From Bombella dulcis (lineage in GTDB: Bacteria; Pseudomonadota; Alphaproteobacteria; Acetobacterales; Acetobacteraceae), in NCBI RefSeq assembly GCF_026385505.1, contig NZ_JANIDV010000005.1:1-64000 (forward strand): a stretch of DNA of 64,000 nt. The letters run 5' to 3'. This document shows, piece after piece, positions 17,032-26,514 of this stretch. A program made the translations under genes and the position numbers. The notes under the pieces were generated by a model, which saw only the letters and a program-made list of their open reading frames with translations, made no database searches and was not told where the DNA came from. Within the stretch, counting starts at the first letter, position 1. The number at the start of each line of letters is the position of its first letter.

Positions 17032-18741
17032 ATGGCTTCTGCCACTCAGAATACACCGGAACACGGTAAAGAAGATTTTGCTGCTCTGCTGGAAGAAACA
17101 CTGGGCAGCGACAGTGCGTTTGACGGTACCGTTGTCCGCGGTCGTGTCATCCGTCTGACAGACGATCACGCCATTGTCGATGTCGGCCTGAAGAGTGAAG
17201 GCCGCGTGGCTCTGCGCGAGTTCGGCCCTGTGGGCACAACCCCGGACGTGAAGCCGGGCGACGTGTTCGAGCTGTTCATCGAGCGTTACGAGGACCGTGA
17301 CGGTTCCATCGTGCTGTCTCGTGAAAAGGCCCGTCGTGAAGAGGCATGGACCGCTCTGGAGAGTGCCTTTGCTCACAACCAGCGTGTCAATGGCACGATC
17401 TATGGCCGTGTGAAGGGTGGCTTCACGGTTGATCTGGGTGGTGCCATGGCCTTCCTGCCGGGCAGCCAGGTTGACATCCGCCCCGTGCGTGATGTCGGAC
17501 CGCTGATGGGCCAGCCGCAGCCGTTCCAGATCCTGAAGATGGACCGTGCCCGTGGCAACATCGTCGTGTCCCGTCGTGCCGTTCTGGAAGAGACCCGTGC
17601 CGAGCAGCGTTCCGAGCTGATCCAGGGCTTGAAGGAAGGCATGATCCTTGACGGCGTCGTCAAGAACATCACCGATTACGGTGCGTTCGTTGACCTCGGC
17701 GGCGTTGATGGCCTGCTGCATGTCACCGACATTGCCTGGAAGCGTATCAACCATCCGTCCGAAGCCCTTCAGATCGGCCAGCCTGTCCGTGTGCAGGTGA
17801 TCCGCTTCAACTCCGATACGCAGCGTATCTCCCTGGGCATGAAGCAGCTTGAGGCTGATCCGTGGGAGAACGTGGCTGTCAAGTATCCGGTCAATGCCCG
17901 CTTCACGGGCCGTGTGACCAACATCACGGATTACGGTGCATTCGTTGAGCTGGAGCCGGGTGTTGAAGGTCTGGTTCACGTCTCCGAAATGTCCTGGACG
18001 AAGAAGAACGTCCATCCGGGCAAGATCGTGGCCACCTCTCAGGAAGTTGAGGTCATGGTTCTGGATGTGGACAGCGCGAAGCGTCGCATCTCCCTGGGCC
18101 TGAAGCAGGTTCAGCGCAATCCGTGGGAGCAGTTCGCTGAAGAGCACAAGGTTGGCTCTGTCATCGAAGGCGAAATCCGCAACATCACCGAGTTCGGTCT
18201 GTTCATCGGTCTGTCCGCTGACATTGACGGCATGGTTCACATGTCCGACCTGTCCTGGGATGAGTCCGGCGAAGAGGTCATGAAGCGTTACGAGAAGGGC
18301 CAGGTCGTTCAGGCCAAGGTTCTCGATGTGGACGCCGAGAAAGAGCGCATCTCCCTGGGCATCAAGCAGCTTCAGGAAGACCCGGCGGCCGATGTGCTGG
18401 ACCGCATCAATAAGGGTGATGTTGTCACCTGCGTCGTGACCGCTGTTCAGAGCAACGGGATCGAGGTCAAGGTTGATGACGTCCTGACAGGCTTCATCCG
18501 CCGTGGCGAGCTGGCCCGTGACAAGAGCGAGCAGCGTCCGGAACGCTTCGCTGTTGGCGAGAAGGTTGATGCCAAGGTTGTTGGTCTGGACCGTTCTTCC
18601 CGCAAGCTGTCCCTGACCATCCGTGGTCGTGAGGTCGAGGAAGACAAGCAGGCCATCAGCGAATATGGCTCTTCTGACTCCGGTGCTTCCCTCGGTGACA
18701 TTCTGGGTGCGGCCATCCGTCGCCGCAGCACGGAAGACTGA
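17032..18741 (+). CDS. rpsA: 30S ribosomal protein S1
   Basis: S1 is the multi-domain RNA-binding ribosomal protein needed for initiation on structured mRNAs. The chosen ATG (MASATQNTPEHGKEDFAALL) gives 569 aa, the usual alphaproteobacterial length; the open frame extends further upstream but with unrelated sequence. Six S1/OB repeats are visible; clear ones contain NITDYGAFVDLGGVDGLLHV, NITDYGAFVELEPGVEGLVH and NITEFGLFIGLSADIDGMVH. Codon use is strongly biased, as in highly expressed genes. A strong hairpin follows at 18797-18832. Confidence 0.97.
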   Translation: MASATQNTPEHGKEDFAALLEETLGSDSAFDGTVVRGRVIRLTDDHAIVDVGLKSEGRVALREFGPVGTTPDVKPGDVFELFIERYEDRDGSIVLSREKARREEAWTALESAFAHNQRVNGTIYGRVKGGFTVDLGGAMAFLPGSQVDIRPVRDVGPLMGQPQPFQILKMDRARGNIVVSRRAVLEETRAEQRSELIQGLKEGMILDGVVKNITDYGAFVDLGGVDGLLHVTDIAWKRINHPSEALQIGQPVRVQVIRFNSDTQRISLGMKQLEADPWENVAVKYPVNARFTGRVTNITDYGAFVELEPGVEGLVHVSEMSWTKKNVHPGKIVATSQEVEVMVLDVDSAKRRISLGLKQVQRNPWEQFAEEHKVGSVIEGEIRNITEFGLFIGLSADIDGMVHMSDLSWDESGEEVMKRYEKGQVVQAKVLDVDAEKERISLGIKQLQEDPAADVLDRINKGDVVTCVVTAVQSNGIEVKVDDVLTGFIRRGELARDKSEQRPERFAVGEKVDAKVVGLDRSSRKLSLTIRGREVEEDKQAISEYGSSDSGASLGDILGAAIRRRSTED

Positions 18742-18796
18742 GAACGACATCGTTTAGATGGGGGAGATATTGTTTTAGTCCCCCTCGAGTTGGGGA

Positions 18797-18832
18797 AACA
18801 TAAAGGGTGGTTGGGAGGCCACCCTTTATGTT
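18797..18832 (+). terminator. Rho-independent terminator after rpsA
   Basis: Perfect 14-bp arms AACATAAAGGGTGG and CCACCCTTTATGTT enclose an 8-nt loop, followed by GTTTCAT. It stands 55 bp after the rpsA stop. The U-tract is short, but the stem is very stable. Confidence 0.8.
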
Positions 18833-18975
18833 GTTTCATGAGGGTAATGGTGATAAGTCCCTGTTCGGAGCATGCTCTAAGCGAGGGTATTTTGTTATAG
18901 GCAAGTCGTCATTGCCGTCTGCTTGGTATAGCTAGACTGTAAGGTAGGATTTTCTATCATGTTGTGGGGTTATTA

Positions 18976-21900
18976 ATGGCAATTATCTATAACACAAATT
19001 ATACCCATAACCCGAACGCCTACCTGACACTGGCGATACAGCGTGCGGCAGAAGAGCTTTTTGGGAAGAAGAATATTTTTGTCGCCGATAACATGAGCTT
19101 GGCAAGTGCAGCGGCGTCCGGTCAGCATGACACCTTGCTCTGTATTGATGGTCAGCGTCTTAATCAGGCTTTGATCCGTCGTGTTCGTTCTGCTTTCAAG
19201 ACTGTTATCCTCTGGACGTTTGAAGATCCCTTCATGCAGGGGATTAACGCTCAACTTGTACCGCTTTTTGACTATATTTTTACGAATGATCCCGCCTCCG
19301 TGGATGTCTATCAGGGCAAGGGATACTACCTGCCGCTGGCTGCCAGTCCGAGCCTGCATGAGCGTCCTGTCCGAAACCGGCCTGACTGTGATTACGACCT
19401 TTTCTTTGCAGGGACGATGTGGCCGAACCGTGTGCGGACCCTGCGCCGTGTTCTGGCTAGCTTCCCAGATGTGCGATTGAAGCTTGTTTGCCCGAGCAAT
19501 GAATATCTTCCCCCTTTGCCGGATGACATTGCTGCTCTGGCTTTACAGCGGCCCGTCAGCCATGAAGCCTTTATTGACTTTGCCAATGTCAGTGCCGTGA
19601 CGCTGACAATGTTCCGTGACTATGCCAGTCATGGTGATGTCAGTCAGGCTACGGCCCCAGGTCCCCGTTATTTCGAGTTGGGGTTGGCCGGTACGGCCCA
19701 GGTGGTTGAAGTCGCCTCCGGGATGGATGTTGAGCATTTCAGGAGCGTGGATGGTATCCATCTTGCCCATGATGATGACGGCGTGGTGGAGAGCATTGCG
19801 AAGCTGCTGGATGACAGCAAGCTGCGGCAGCGTTCTGCCATTGCTTCGCAGAAGTCGGTACTTAGCCAGCATCTTTACATTCATCGCCTGAAGACTATTC
19901 AGAAGGTGACGGAAGCAGAGTTCGGGTGTTGTGCTCCGGCTGCGGTCGTGCCGACACCACGGCGCAACCGTCTGCGTGTTCTGTTCTGCACACATTCCAC
20001 CATCCATGAACAGGTCTGGGGTGGTGTTGAGGTCTATCAGCGGGAGCTTTGTTCTTTTCTGGGCCGAGATGTAGAATTCTTCTTTTGGCTGCGGCGGGGT
20101 ACCTGCTGCCGCCTTCTGTCTGCCAACGGGCATGAGCTGGAGCGTTTTGACATTGCCGAACGTGGTTGGGATGACATCGTTTGTGATGCCCAGGAGGAAA
20201 CGGCGTTCTCCAGCGTGTTGAGCCAGTACAATATTGATGTCGTCCATTTCCAGCATCTTGGGCATCATGCTTTGTCTTTGCCTCTCATTGCCAAGGCAAG
20301 CGGGACGGGTGTTTTGTTTTCGGCGCACGATTTTTGGCTGGTGTCGTCTCGATATAATCTATTGAATCAGGACATGCGGTATGTAGAAGGTGAGTTCGGT
20401 TCCGTCTTGTCAATGGATATCGTATTGAAGTTGGCTGAAGGAATTGGATATGGTGGGGAGCAGACACGCCGTGCCTTTGTGGACCGGATGCTGCATTATG
20501 TCGATGCGGTTATGTTCGGCACGAGACATTCCCGTGATTTCATCCATCATGTTTATCCCGTGCTGGATAAAAAGATCAGCCTGATCAATGGTATTCCCAG
20601 CCCGGATGTAACATTGCCGGTCGTTCCCAATGAATACAGGCCCCTTGATGGTCGCCCCCTAGGTGTGGCCGTGGTTGGTAATTTTGCGCGCACTAAGGGT
20701 GCAGACAGCATCATTTCTCTGATTGAAGCGGCCCATCCTGATCATTTTCACTTTCATATTCTCGGTTATATTCATCCGGACTATCAAACCGTCATGGAAG
20801 GCATGATAAGCCGACCAAACGTGACGGTTCATGGGCGGTATGAAATAGGCAATACGGATGTTATGAAGCAGGCCGATGTGGCTCTGTTCCTTTCCATATG
20901 GCCTGAGACTTATTGTATTTCTCTGTCTGAAGCATGGCAGTATCGACTCGTTCCTATTGTGACGAGCGTTGGTGCCCTGAATGACCGTGTGACGGATGGT
21001 GTTAATGGCTTCAAAGTACCTCTTAATCGACCAGACAATGTGTTGGAGTGCTTAGAGCTTTTGCGGTCCGTAGAGGAGATACGTAAGGCCATGATGGAGG
21101 CTATCACACCTGAGTTGTGGACGCGTGAGAGTGAATATACCGAGAGGCTGCTGAAGCTCTATCATGATCTGGCACCTCGGCGGCTGCTCGGCGTATCTGA
21201 TCTTATGTTGGATGCTGGCCAGATTAATCTTTTGCCTATTTCTTCATGGAAGAATCAGGCCCCGCCGCGTCACATCTTTGATCCGCCGCTAGTACGTGAT
21301 CTTGCTGTTAGTTTGCCTTCGCATATCAATGACTGGTTCGCCATCCAGGGAGCTAACTGCTATCTGGATGACATCTGCCATCATGTGCTGGTTGAAGGGG
21401 CGGAGAAGACTTTCCAGCCAGCGGATGAGTTTCATCTCCGTGGCTGGCTGTTCCTGCCCGGTGTGACCACGTCAGGGCAGATTCACGTCGTGCTCATTAA
21501 TGGTGACAGGAACAGCCCGCTCATCTTCCTGAAGAGCGAGCGTGAAATCCGTACGGACATTTCAGAGCTTTTCGGCAATGACGTGCCTCGTCGTTCCGGT
21601 TTTTCTGCTAAGGCGGCCTTGAGAGGCAAATGGTGCGAAGGTTGGTATCGTATTGGTGTTATCAATTCGATTAATGGTCGGGGTGCTTTCCAGATGCTGT
21701 CCTATGGATTGGAGGTTGCTGGTGGCAAGATCAGGAGCATCCGTGCCTGCAGGCCGGATAATGACATTATTTTGAGTGACTTTCATAGGGTCGTCAATAA
21801 TGATAACGTGTTGCGGGGTGTTCCGCTGGCTCGCTTCCCGCGAGGACGGCTGTTTGCACAGGAGCAGGTGGGACAGTTTTATTTCATTGATCGCCTTGAA

Positions 21901-22356
21901 CTGATCACTGCTGATGAAGAAGCGGATGTGGGGGGTAGGACGGACGATCTGGGTGCTGTGGAGCTGCGAGGCTGGAGCTTCATGGCCGGGCATGGTCGTG
22001 CCGGTATGGTCTATGCCGCCATGGTGAGCGATGACAGGGGTGAGGTGGTGCTGTTTGCCATGTCCCGCTTTGCCCGTGATGACGTGCGGCGGGCACACCA
22101 TGACGCACCGCTCTGCTCCGGGTTTGACGGTATCCTGCGGCCGTGGAAGGGACGTACCACACCGATGACGGGTGTCTGGCGTCTGGCCATCGTGAATGTC
22201 ATCGGGGAAAATTTTGCCCTGGCCGTGACAGACATCTGCCTGCATCTGGAGGGCGTGCGGTGCCAGGCCATCTATCATGAGGAGGCAACGGACGAGCAGC
22301 AGGCTCGCATCAGACGACTGGTGGTGGAGCTGTCTGATCAACAGTCTAGTCAATGA
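18976..22356 (+). CDS. Large multidomain glycosyltransferase (CgeB-like + GT4 + duplicated C-terminal domain)
   Basis: A protein of about 1126 aa for surface-polysaccharide or glycan synthesis. Residues 1-330 resemble CgeB-type GT1/GT4 proteins (DYDLFFAGTMWPNR; GPRYFELGLAGTAQVVE). Residues about 335-745 are a GT4/GT-B module (RLRVLFCTHSTIHEQVWGGV, VAVVGNFARTKGAD, FLSIWPETYCISLSEAWQY). Residues 819-915 and 995-1092 are two copies of a beta-rich domain, each starting LRGW and ending in a GVIN/AIVN strand. ATG 18976 is preferred to an in-frame GTG at 18964; GGGG lies upstream. Base composition is patchily AT-richer than the neighbours. It overlaps the next glycosyltransferase by 4 bp (ATGA). The acceptor sugar is unknown. 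Confidence 0.8.
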   Translation: MAIIYNTNYTHNPNAYLTLAIQRAAEELFGKKNIFVADNMSLASAAASGQHDTLLCIDGQRLNQALIRRVRSAFKTVILWTFEDPFMQGINAQLVPLFDYIFTNDPASVDVYQGKGYYLPLAASPSLHERPVRNRPDCDYDLFFAGTMWPNRVRTLRRVLASFPDVRLKLVCPSNEYLPPLPDDIAALALQRPVSHEAFIDFANVSAVTLTMFRDYASHGDVSQATAPGPRYFELGLAGTAQVVEVASGMDVEHFRSVDGIHLAHDDDGVVESIAKLLDDSKLRQRSAIASQKSVLSQHLYIHRLKTIQKVTEAEFGCCAPAAVVPTPRRNRLRVLFCTHSTIHEQVWGGVEVYQRELCSFLGRDVEFFFWLRRGTCCRLLSANGHELERFDIAERGWDDIVCDAQEETAFSSVLSQYNIDVVHFQHLGHHALSLPLIAKASGTGVLFSAHDFWLVSSRYNLLNQDMRYVEGEFGSVLSMDIVLKLAEGIGYGGEQTRRAFVDRMLHYVDAVMFGTRHSRDFIHHVYPVLDKKISLINGIPSPDVTLPVVPNEYRPLDGRPLGVAVVGNFARTKGADSIISLIEAAHPDHFHFHILGYIHPDYQTVMEGMISRPNVTVHGRYEIGNTDVMKQADVALFLSIWPETYCISLSEAWQYRLVPIVTSVGALNDRVTDGVNGFKVPLNRPDNVLECLELLRSVEEIRKAMMEAITPELWTRESEYTERLLKLYHDLAPRRLLGVSDLMLDAGQINLLPISSWKNQAPPRHIFDPPLVRDLAVSLPSHINDWFAIQGANCYLDDICHHVLVEGAEKTFQPADEFHLRGWLFLPGVTTSGQIHVVLINGDRNSPLIFLKSEREIRTDISELFGNDVPRRSGFSAKAALRGKWCEGWYRIGVINSINGRGAFQMLSYGLEVAGGKIRSIRACRPDNDIILSDFHRVVNNDNVLRGVPLARFPRGRLFAQEQVGQFYFIDRLELITADEEADVGGRTDDLGAVELRGWSFMAGHGRAGMVYAAMVSDDRGEVVLFAMSRFARDDVRRAHHDAPLCSGFDGILRPWKGRTTPMTGVWRLAIVNVIGENFALAVTDICLHLEGVRCQAIYHEEATDEQQARIRRLVVELSDQQSSQ

Positions 22357-25300
22357 GTTTGGCCATTTCAGGTTCGGAGGCCATACCAGCAGGGGGGCTG
22401 TCTCCCCGCTGGCTGGAGTTTCATGAGGACTGGTACCTTCTGCGTCATTCCGACGTGAAGGAGCTGATGCATCAGTATGGCTACAGTGATGCACAGCTCT
22501 TTTATGAGGAGATCGGCTGCCACAGGGGGCACTCACCCAACCGGTATTTTGATGAGGTCTGGTACCGCCAGACCTACCCGGAGGTCCGTCGTGGCCTGCT
22601 GGAAAAGCGGTGGAAGTCCGGCTTTGAGCATTACTGCATGGAGGGCTATCATAGTTTCTCTCCGCACTGGCTGTTCAGCGAGGTTGCCTATCGCCGCCGT
22701 TATCTGGAGCTGACGGACCAGCATCTGGTGGAGCGTGGTTTCTGCAACGGGTATGATCACTACCTGTCTTATGGAGAGGGACATGGTTTCCGGGCCGGGC
22801 CGTTTGTTGATGTTGCCCTGTTGCAGAAGATGGCCCGGCAGCATGGGGAGTGGTTCGGCCCGGAGGGGCTGCTGGCCTCATGGCTGGCCCTGCCGTCCCA
22901 TGTTGCTGATTCCATGCCGATGTCGTGGTATTTCGATGCGGGATGGTATCTGAGAACCTATCCGCAGGTCGGTGAGGCCATTGCCGCAGGGGAGTATGGC
23001 AATGCCCTGCACCATTATCTGACCAACCCGACACCGGATGCGTTCAGCCCGTCTCCCTGGTTTGATGAGGCGTATTATCGCCGGACATCGCCGGATATTC
23101 TGCCGTCTGTCGGTGTTGGTGGCCTGCGGAATGGCTATGAGCATTTCGTCCTGTTCGGTGCCCATGAGGGGCGTTCCCCGGCAGAAGGGATTGATCTGGC
23201 TCTTTACAGACGTCACCCTCTTGTCTGGTCGGACTGTGAAGGGGGTGTTCATGACAGCCCTTTCACCCGCTTCGTGGCGGAGCAGCATGGTCTGGCCGTG
23301 CCGGTGGGGCATGAGGAGCCACCGCTGGACGAGGACCAGACACGTCAGCTCTTCCGGGATGAGGCGGCCCTGTATCTTCCGGCAATTGCCCGTCAGAAAC
23401 TGGATTTCCGGGTGCGTGGCATGGCGGAGGTCAGTGTCATCATGGTCGTGCATGACCAGATCGACCTGACCCTTCAGGCTCTGGCCTCCCTGCGGGCCGG
23501 GTATGAGGGAGCGATTGAACTCATCATCGTCGATTCAGGCTCTCGTGATGAAACATCCGGGCTGGAAGAGCTGGTGGAGGGGGCCATCATCCTCCGCCAC
23601 AAGGTCAATGTCGGGTATCTGCTGGGTTGTAATGAGGCGTTGGAGCATGTCACGGCTCCGGCCGTCCTGTATCTGAACAATGACATACGTCTCTATCCCG
23701 ATGCCCTGCACCATGCCCTGAAGCGTCTGTACCGGCTGGAGACGACCGGAGCCGTGGCGGCACGGCTGGTGCGGACCAACCTGTATCTTCAGGAGGCCGG
23801 GTCCATCATCTGGCGGGATGGGGCGACTTATGGTTATCGGCGGCAGGATGACCCCAATATTCCGGAGGCCAGTTTCAGCCGGGAGGTTGATTACGGGTCT
23901 GCGGCTTTCCTGCTGGTGAAGACGGGTCTGCTCCGGCGGTTGGGGGGGTATGATACCCGGTACTGGCCTGCCTATTTCGAGGACACGGACTTGTGCGTCC
24001 GGCTCCAGAAAATCGGGGCCCGCATTGTCTATGAGCCTCTGGCGATGGTCGAGCATCTGGAATTCGGCAGTTCCGGGCAGAGCGGGTCCCATCAGCTGAT
24101 CCAGCGGCACTGGAAGGTGTTTGCCCAGCAGCATCAGGAGTTCCTGCGGCAGCAACAGCCCCAGCATATCCGTAATGCCCTGCTGGGGCGTGAACGGCGC
24201 AGGCCGGAGCGTCAGCGTGTCCTGCTGATCGAGGACCGGATTCCCCTGCGTGGTCTGGGATCGGGCTATGTGCGGTCCAATGACATTGTCCGGGCACTGG
24301 TGGCACTGGACTATCATGTGACGGTATTCCCCGTCATGCGGGACCCGGTGCCCTCTTTCCTGCTGTACCGGGACTTCCCGGAAGAGGTGGAGCTGGTCTT
24401 CAATCAGGACATGTCCACTCTGCCGGCGTTTCTGGAAGAACGGGCCGGGTATTATGACCTGCTCTGGGTCGGGCGGACCCATAACATGGCCCGCCTTCTG
24501 CCGCTGCTGAATGAGGCCAGCCGATTCCTGCCACATTGTGGTTCCGTGCTGGATACGGAGGTCGTGGCGGCCCCCAGAACGCTCCTTCAGCAGAAGGTGC
24601 TGGGGGTGACGCCGGAAGGCCAGCCCGCACCGGAGCTGACGCCTGCCGAGGAAGAAAAGGAGCTGGACAGGCTGCTGGCAGAAGAGCTGCGCTGTGCCCA
24701 TTACTGCCAGCAGATCGTGGCCGTGACCGAGCATGATGCGGAACTGGTCCGCCGTGCCGGTTATCCGAACGTGATGGTGCTGGGGCATGGCATGGAGCCT
24801 GCCCCGACGGCCCGGCCTTATGGGGAGCGGAAGGACATTCTTTTCCTCGGTGCCTTCCATTGTGAGAAAGCCCCCAATTATGACAGTATGGTATGGTTTG
24901 TGGAGGAGGTCATGCCTCTTCTGAAGACCCTGCCGGAGGATGCCTGCCTGCATGTGGCCGGTTATGTGCATCCTTCAGTGGACATGACGCCGCTGGGCCG
25001 TCATCCCCGTGTTGAAATTCTGGGGGCCGTGGACGATCTGGACGCCCTGTTTGACCGTTACAGGGTGTTCGTGGCACCGACCCGTTTTGCTGGCGGGCTG
25101 CCTTTCAAGGTTCACGAAGCCGCTGCACGGGGGCTGCCCATGGTCGTGACGGACCTGCTTCAGCAGGAAGTGGGCTGGAAGGCAGAAGAGAGCCTGCTCA
25201 GCGCAGCGGCGGATGACCCGGCGGGTTTTGCCGCAGCGGTGGAGCGGCTTTATGGTGATGAAGCACTCTGGCAGCGTGTCCGCCAGTCAGCCCTGGAGGC

Positions 25301-25373
25301 AGTCATGCGGGATACGGACCTGGAGCAGTTCCGACATAGAGTGAAACAGATTGTGGATGCCTCCCTGAACTGA
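22353..25373 (+). CDS. Repeat-GT2-GT4 fusion glycosyltransferase
   Basis: The first 310 or so residues of this 1006-aa protein contain five or six degenerate repeats of about 45-50 residues with a Y-x-x-x-YP-x-V start and a G-x-x-H-Y-x-x-x-G end (for example FDEVWYRQTYPEV and YLRTYPQVGEAI; GFEHYCMEGY and GYEHFVLFGAHEGRSP). A GT2 domain follows (about 350-590: EVSVIMVVHDQIDLTLQALA, ELIIVDSGSRDETS, VLYLNNDIRLYP, PAYFEDTDLCVRL). Residues about 620-1000 are a GT4 domain (DILFLGAFHCEKAPNYDSMV, LFDRYRVFVAPTRFAGGLPF). It is translationally coupled to the preceding gene. The two catalytic domains suggest transfer of two sugars in sequence, which is inference. Confidence 0.82.
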   Translation: MSLAISGSEAIPAGGLSPRWLEFHEDWYLLRHSDVKELMHQYGYSDAQLFYEEIGCHRGHSPNRYFDEVWYRQTYPEVRRGLLEKRWKSGFEHYCMEGYHSFSPHWLFSEVAYRRRYLELTDQHLVERGFCNGYDHYLSYGEGHGFRAGPFVDVALLQKMARQHGEWFGPEGLLASWLALPSHVADSMPMSWYFDAGWYLRTYPQVGEAIAAGEYGNALHHYLTNPTPDAFSPSPWFDEAYYRRTSPDILPSVGVGGLRNGYEHFVLFGAHEGRSPAEGIDLALYRRHPLVWSDCEGGVHDSPFTRFVAEQHGLAVPVGHEEPPLDEDQTRQLFRDEAALYLPAIARQKLDFRVRGMAEVSVIMVVHDQIDLTLQALASLRAGYEGAIELIIVDSGSRDETSGLEELVEGAIILRHKVNVGYLLGCNEALEHVTAPAVLYLNNDIRLYPDALHHALKRLYRLETTGAVAARLVRTNLYLQEAGSIIWRDGATYGYRRQDDPNIPEASFSREVDYGSAAFLLVKTGLLRRLGGYDTRYWPAYFEDTDLCVRLQKIGARIVYEPLAMVEHLEFGSSGQSGSHQLIQRHWKVFAQQHQEFLRQQQPQHIRNALLGRERRRPERQRVLLIEDRIPLRGLGSGYVRSNDIVRALVALDYHVTVFPVMRDPVPSFLLYRDFPEEVELVFNQDMSTLPAFLEERAGYYDLLWVGRTHNMARLLPLLNEASRFLPHCGSVLDTEVVAAPRTLLQQKVLGVTPEGQPAPELTPAEEEKELDRLLAEELRCAHYCQQIVAVTEHDAELVRRAGYPNVMVLGHGMEPAPTARPYGERKDILFLGAFHCEKAPNYDSMVWFVEEVMPLLKTLPEDACLHVAGYVHPSVDMTPLGRHPRVEILGAVDDLDALFDRYRVFVAPTRFAGGLPFKVHEAAARGLPMVVTDLLQQEVGWKAEESLLSAAADDPAGFAAAVERLYGDEALWQRVRQSALEAVMRDTDLEQFRHRVKQIVDASLN

Positions 25374-25406
25374 CACAGGGTGAGGAGTTGTGGGGATGAG
25401 TGACAG

Positions 25407-26432
25407 ATGAGCGCAGATAAGAAGCAGGCCGCCGGGACGGGCAGTCAGAAAGAGACCAAGGTGAAAAAGGAGCATAAGGTTCTGCTCTGCAGCGGTGGCC
25501 GTTATGAGAGCCATGCCAACGCTCAGGTGCGCGCCACCATCATGGACGGGCTGGAGGACTGCTTTGGCAAGGGGAACGTGATTTCCGTTCACGTGACGGC
25601 CGCTGCCGCGGCCATTGCCATCCTGAAGCCGACACTGGTCTTTGCTATGGGGTCCTATCTGCCGGAAAGTACCTATTTTGGTGAGGTTTCACGGGCAGCC
25701 AGGACGGTGGGAGCCGTGACGACCTTCTGGGCTACGGAAGACCCTTACGAGCAGGATGCTCATTATCAGATCAGCAATGATTTTGATGTGATCTTTTCCT
25801 GCGATCACTGGGGCCATCATTTCTACCAGCGTGACCGGGTGTTCCATCTGCCGCTGGGGGCGTGCCCGAAATTGCATTATGTGCCGATCGACCGGCAGGT
25901 GGAAAAGACCATTGACGTTCTCTTCTGTGGCGTGGCGTTCAGTTCCCGCAAGGAGGTCATCGGCAATCTCATGCCTGTCCTCCAGCAGCTCAACATCCGT
26001 ATCATCGGGCCGGGCTGGGGCGAGATGGGGGTTGGTTTCTCCGATGCCCGGATCGAGAAGCAGCAGCTCATTGATCTTTATAGCCGGTCCCGCCTTGTGC
26101 TGAATCTGGGGCGTTCCCTGCATTTCGAGAACAAACGCTTCATGATCTCGCCTTCCACGCCGGGGCCACGCACGTTCGAGGCCGCCGCCGCCGGGGCCTT
26201 CCAGGTATTTCATGAAGAAACCTATGAACTGCGCCGTTACTACGATGCGGATGAGATTCCGGTTTTTTCAAACCGGGATGATTTCGAGCGGATCGTGAGG
26301 CTCTATCTCCACGATGACAAAAAGCGTTTCGAGATGGTCAAAAAGGCGCAGGAACGCACCATGAAGGAGCATCTGTACGGCAACCGCATTCTTCAGGCCG
26401 TGGATTATCTGATGGATGAAAACCTGCTCTGA
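25407..26432 (+). CDS. CgeB-family glycosyltransferase
   Basis: A 341-residue protein with a Lys-rich N-terminal tail and then VLLCSGGRYESHANAQVR, TTFWATEDPYEQD, the ISNDFDVIFSCDHWG segment, a CgeB-type middle (IDVLFCGVAFSSRKEVIGNL) and the C-terminal nucleotide-sugar-binding region GPRTFEAAAAGAFQVFHEE. These features match the CgeB/Glyco_trans_1_2 group, and it resembles the N-terminal part of the first gene of this cluster. It starts 33 bp after the preceding gene with GAGGAG upstream. A bidirectional terminator closes the cluster. Confidence 0.8.
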   Translation: MSADKKQAAGTGSQKETKVKKEHKVLLCSGGRYESHANAQVRATIMDGLEDCFGKGNVISVHVTAAAAAIAILKPTLVFAMGSYLPESTYFGEVSRAARTVGAVTTFWATEDPYEQDAHYQISNDFDVIFSCDHWGHHFYQRDRVFHLPLGACPKLHYVPIDRQVEKTIDVLFCGVAFSSRKEVIGNLMPVLQQLNIRIIGPGWGEMGVGFSDARIEKQQLIDLYSRSRLVLNLGRSLHFENKRFMISPSTPGPRTFEAAAAGAFQVFHEETYELRRYYDADEIPVFSNRDDFERIVRLYLHDDKKRFEMVKKAQERTMKEHLYGNRILQAVDYLMDENLL

Positions 26433-26463
26433 TACGCAGTGTCATTGTCAGGCAGGGAATGAA

Positions 26464-26490
26464 AAAGGGCACCCGATGAGGGTGCCCTTT
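26464..26490. terminator. Bidirectional terminator between the glycosyltransferase cluster and M16 peptidase
   Basis: Perfect 11-bp arms AAAGGGCACCC / GGGTGCCCTTT with loop GATGA. An A-run precedes and a T-run (CCCTTTCT) follows. It lies between convergent genes, so it can serve both strands. Confidence 0.85.
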
Positions 26491-26514
26491 CTGTATGGGT
26501 GGGATGGAAAAGAC

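Noticed and set aside
16561..18750. 729-aa minus-strand frame opposite rpsA
   Set aside because: Shadow of the S1 repeats, hence its apparent internal repetition (DLDPVALNSGHD-like units); not a surface repeat protein.
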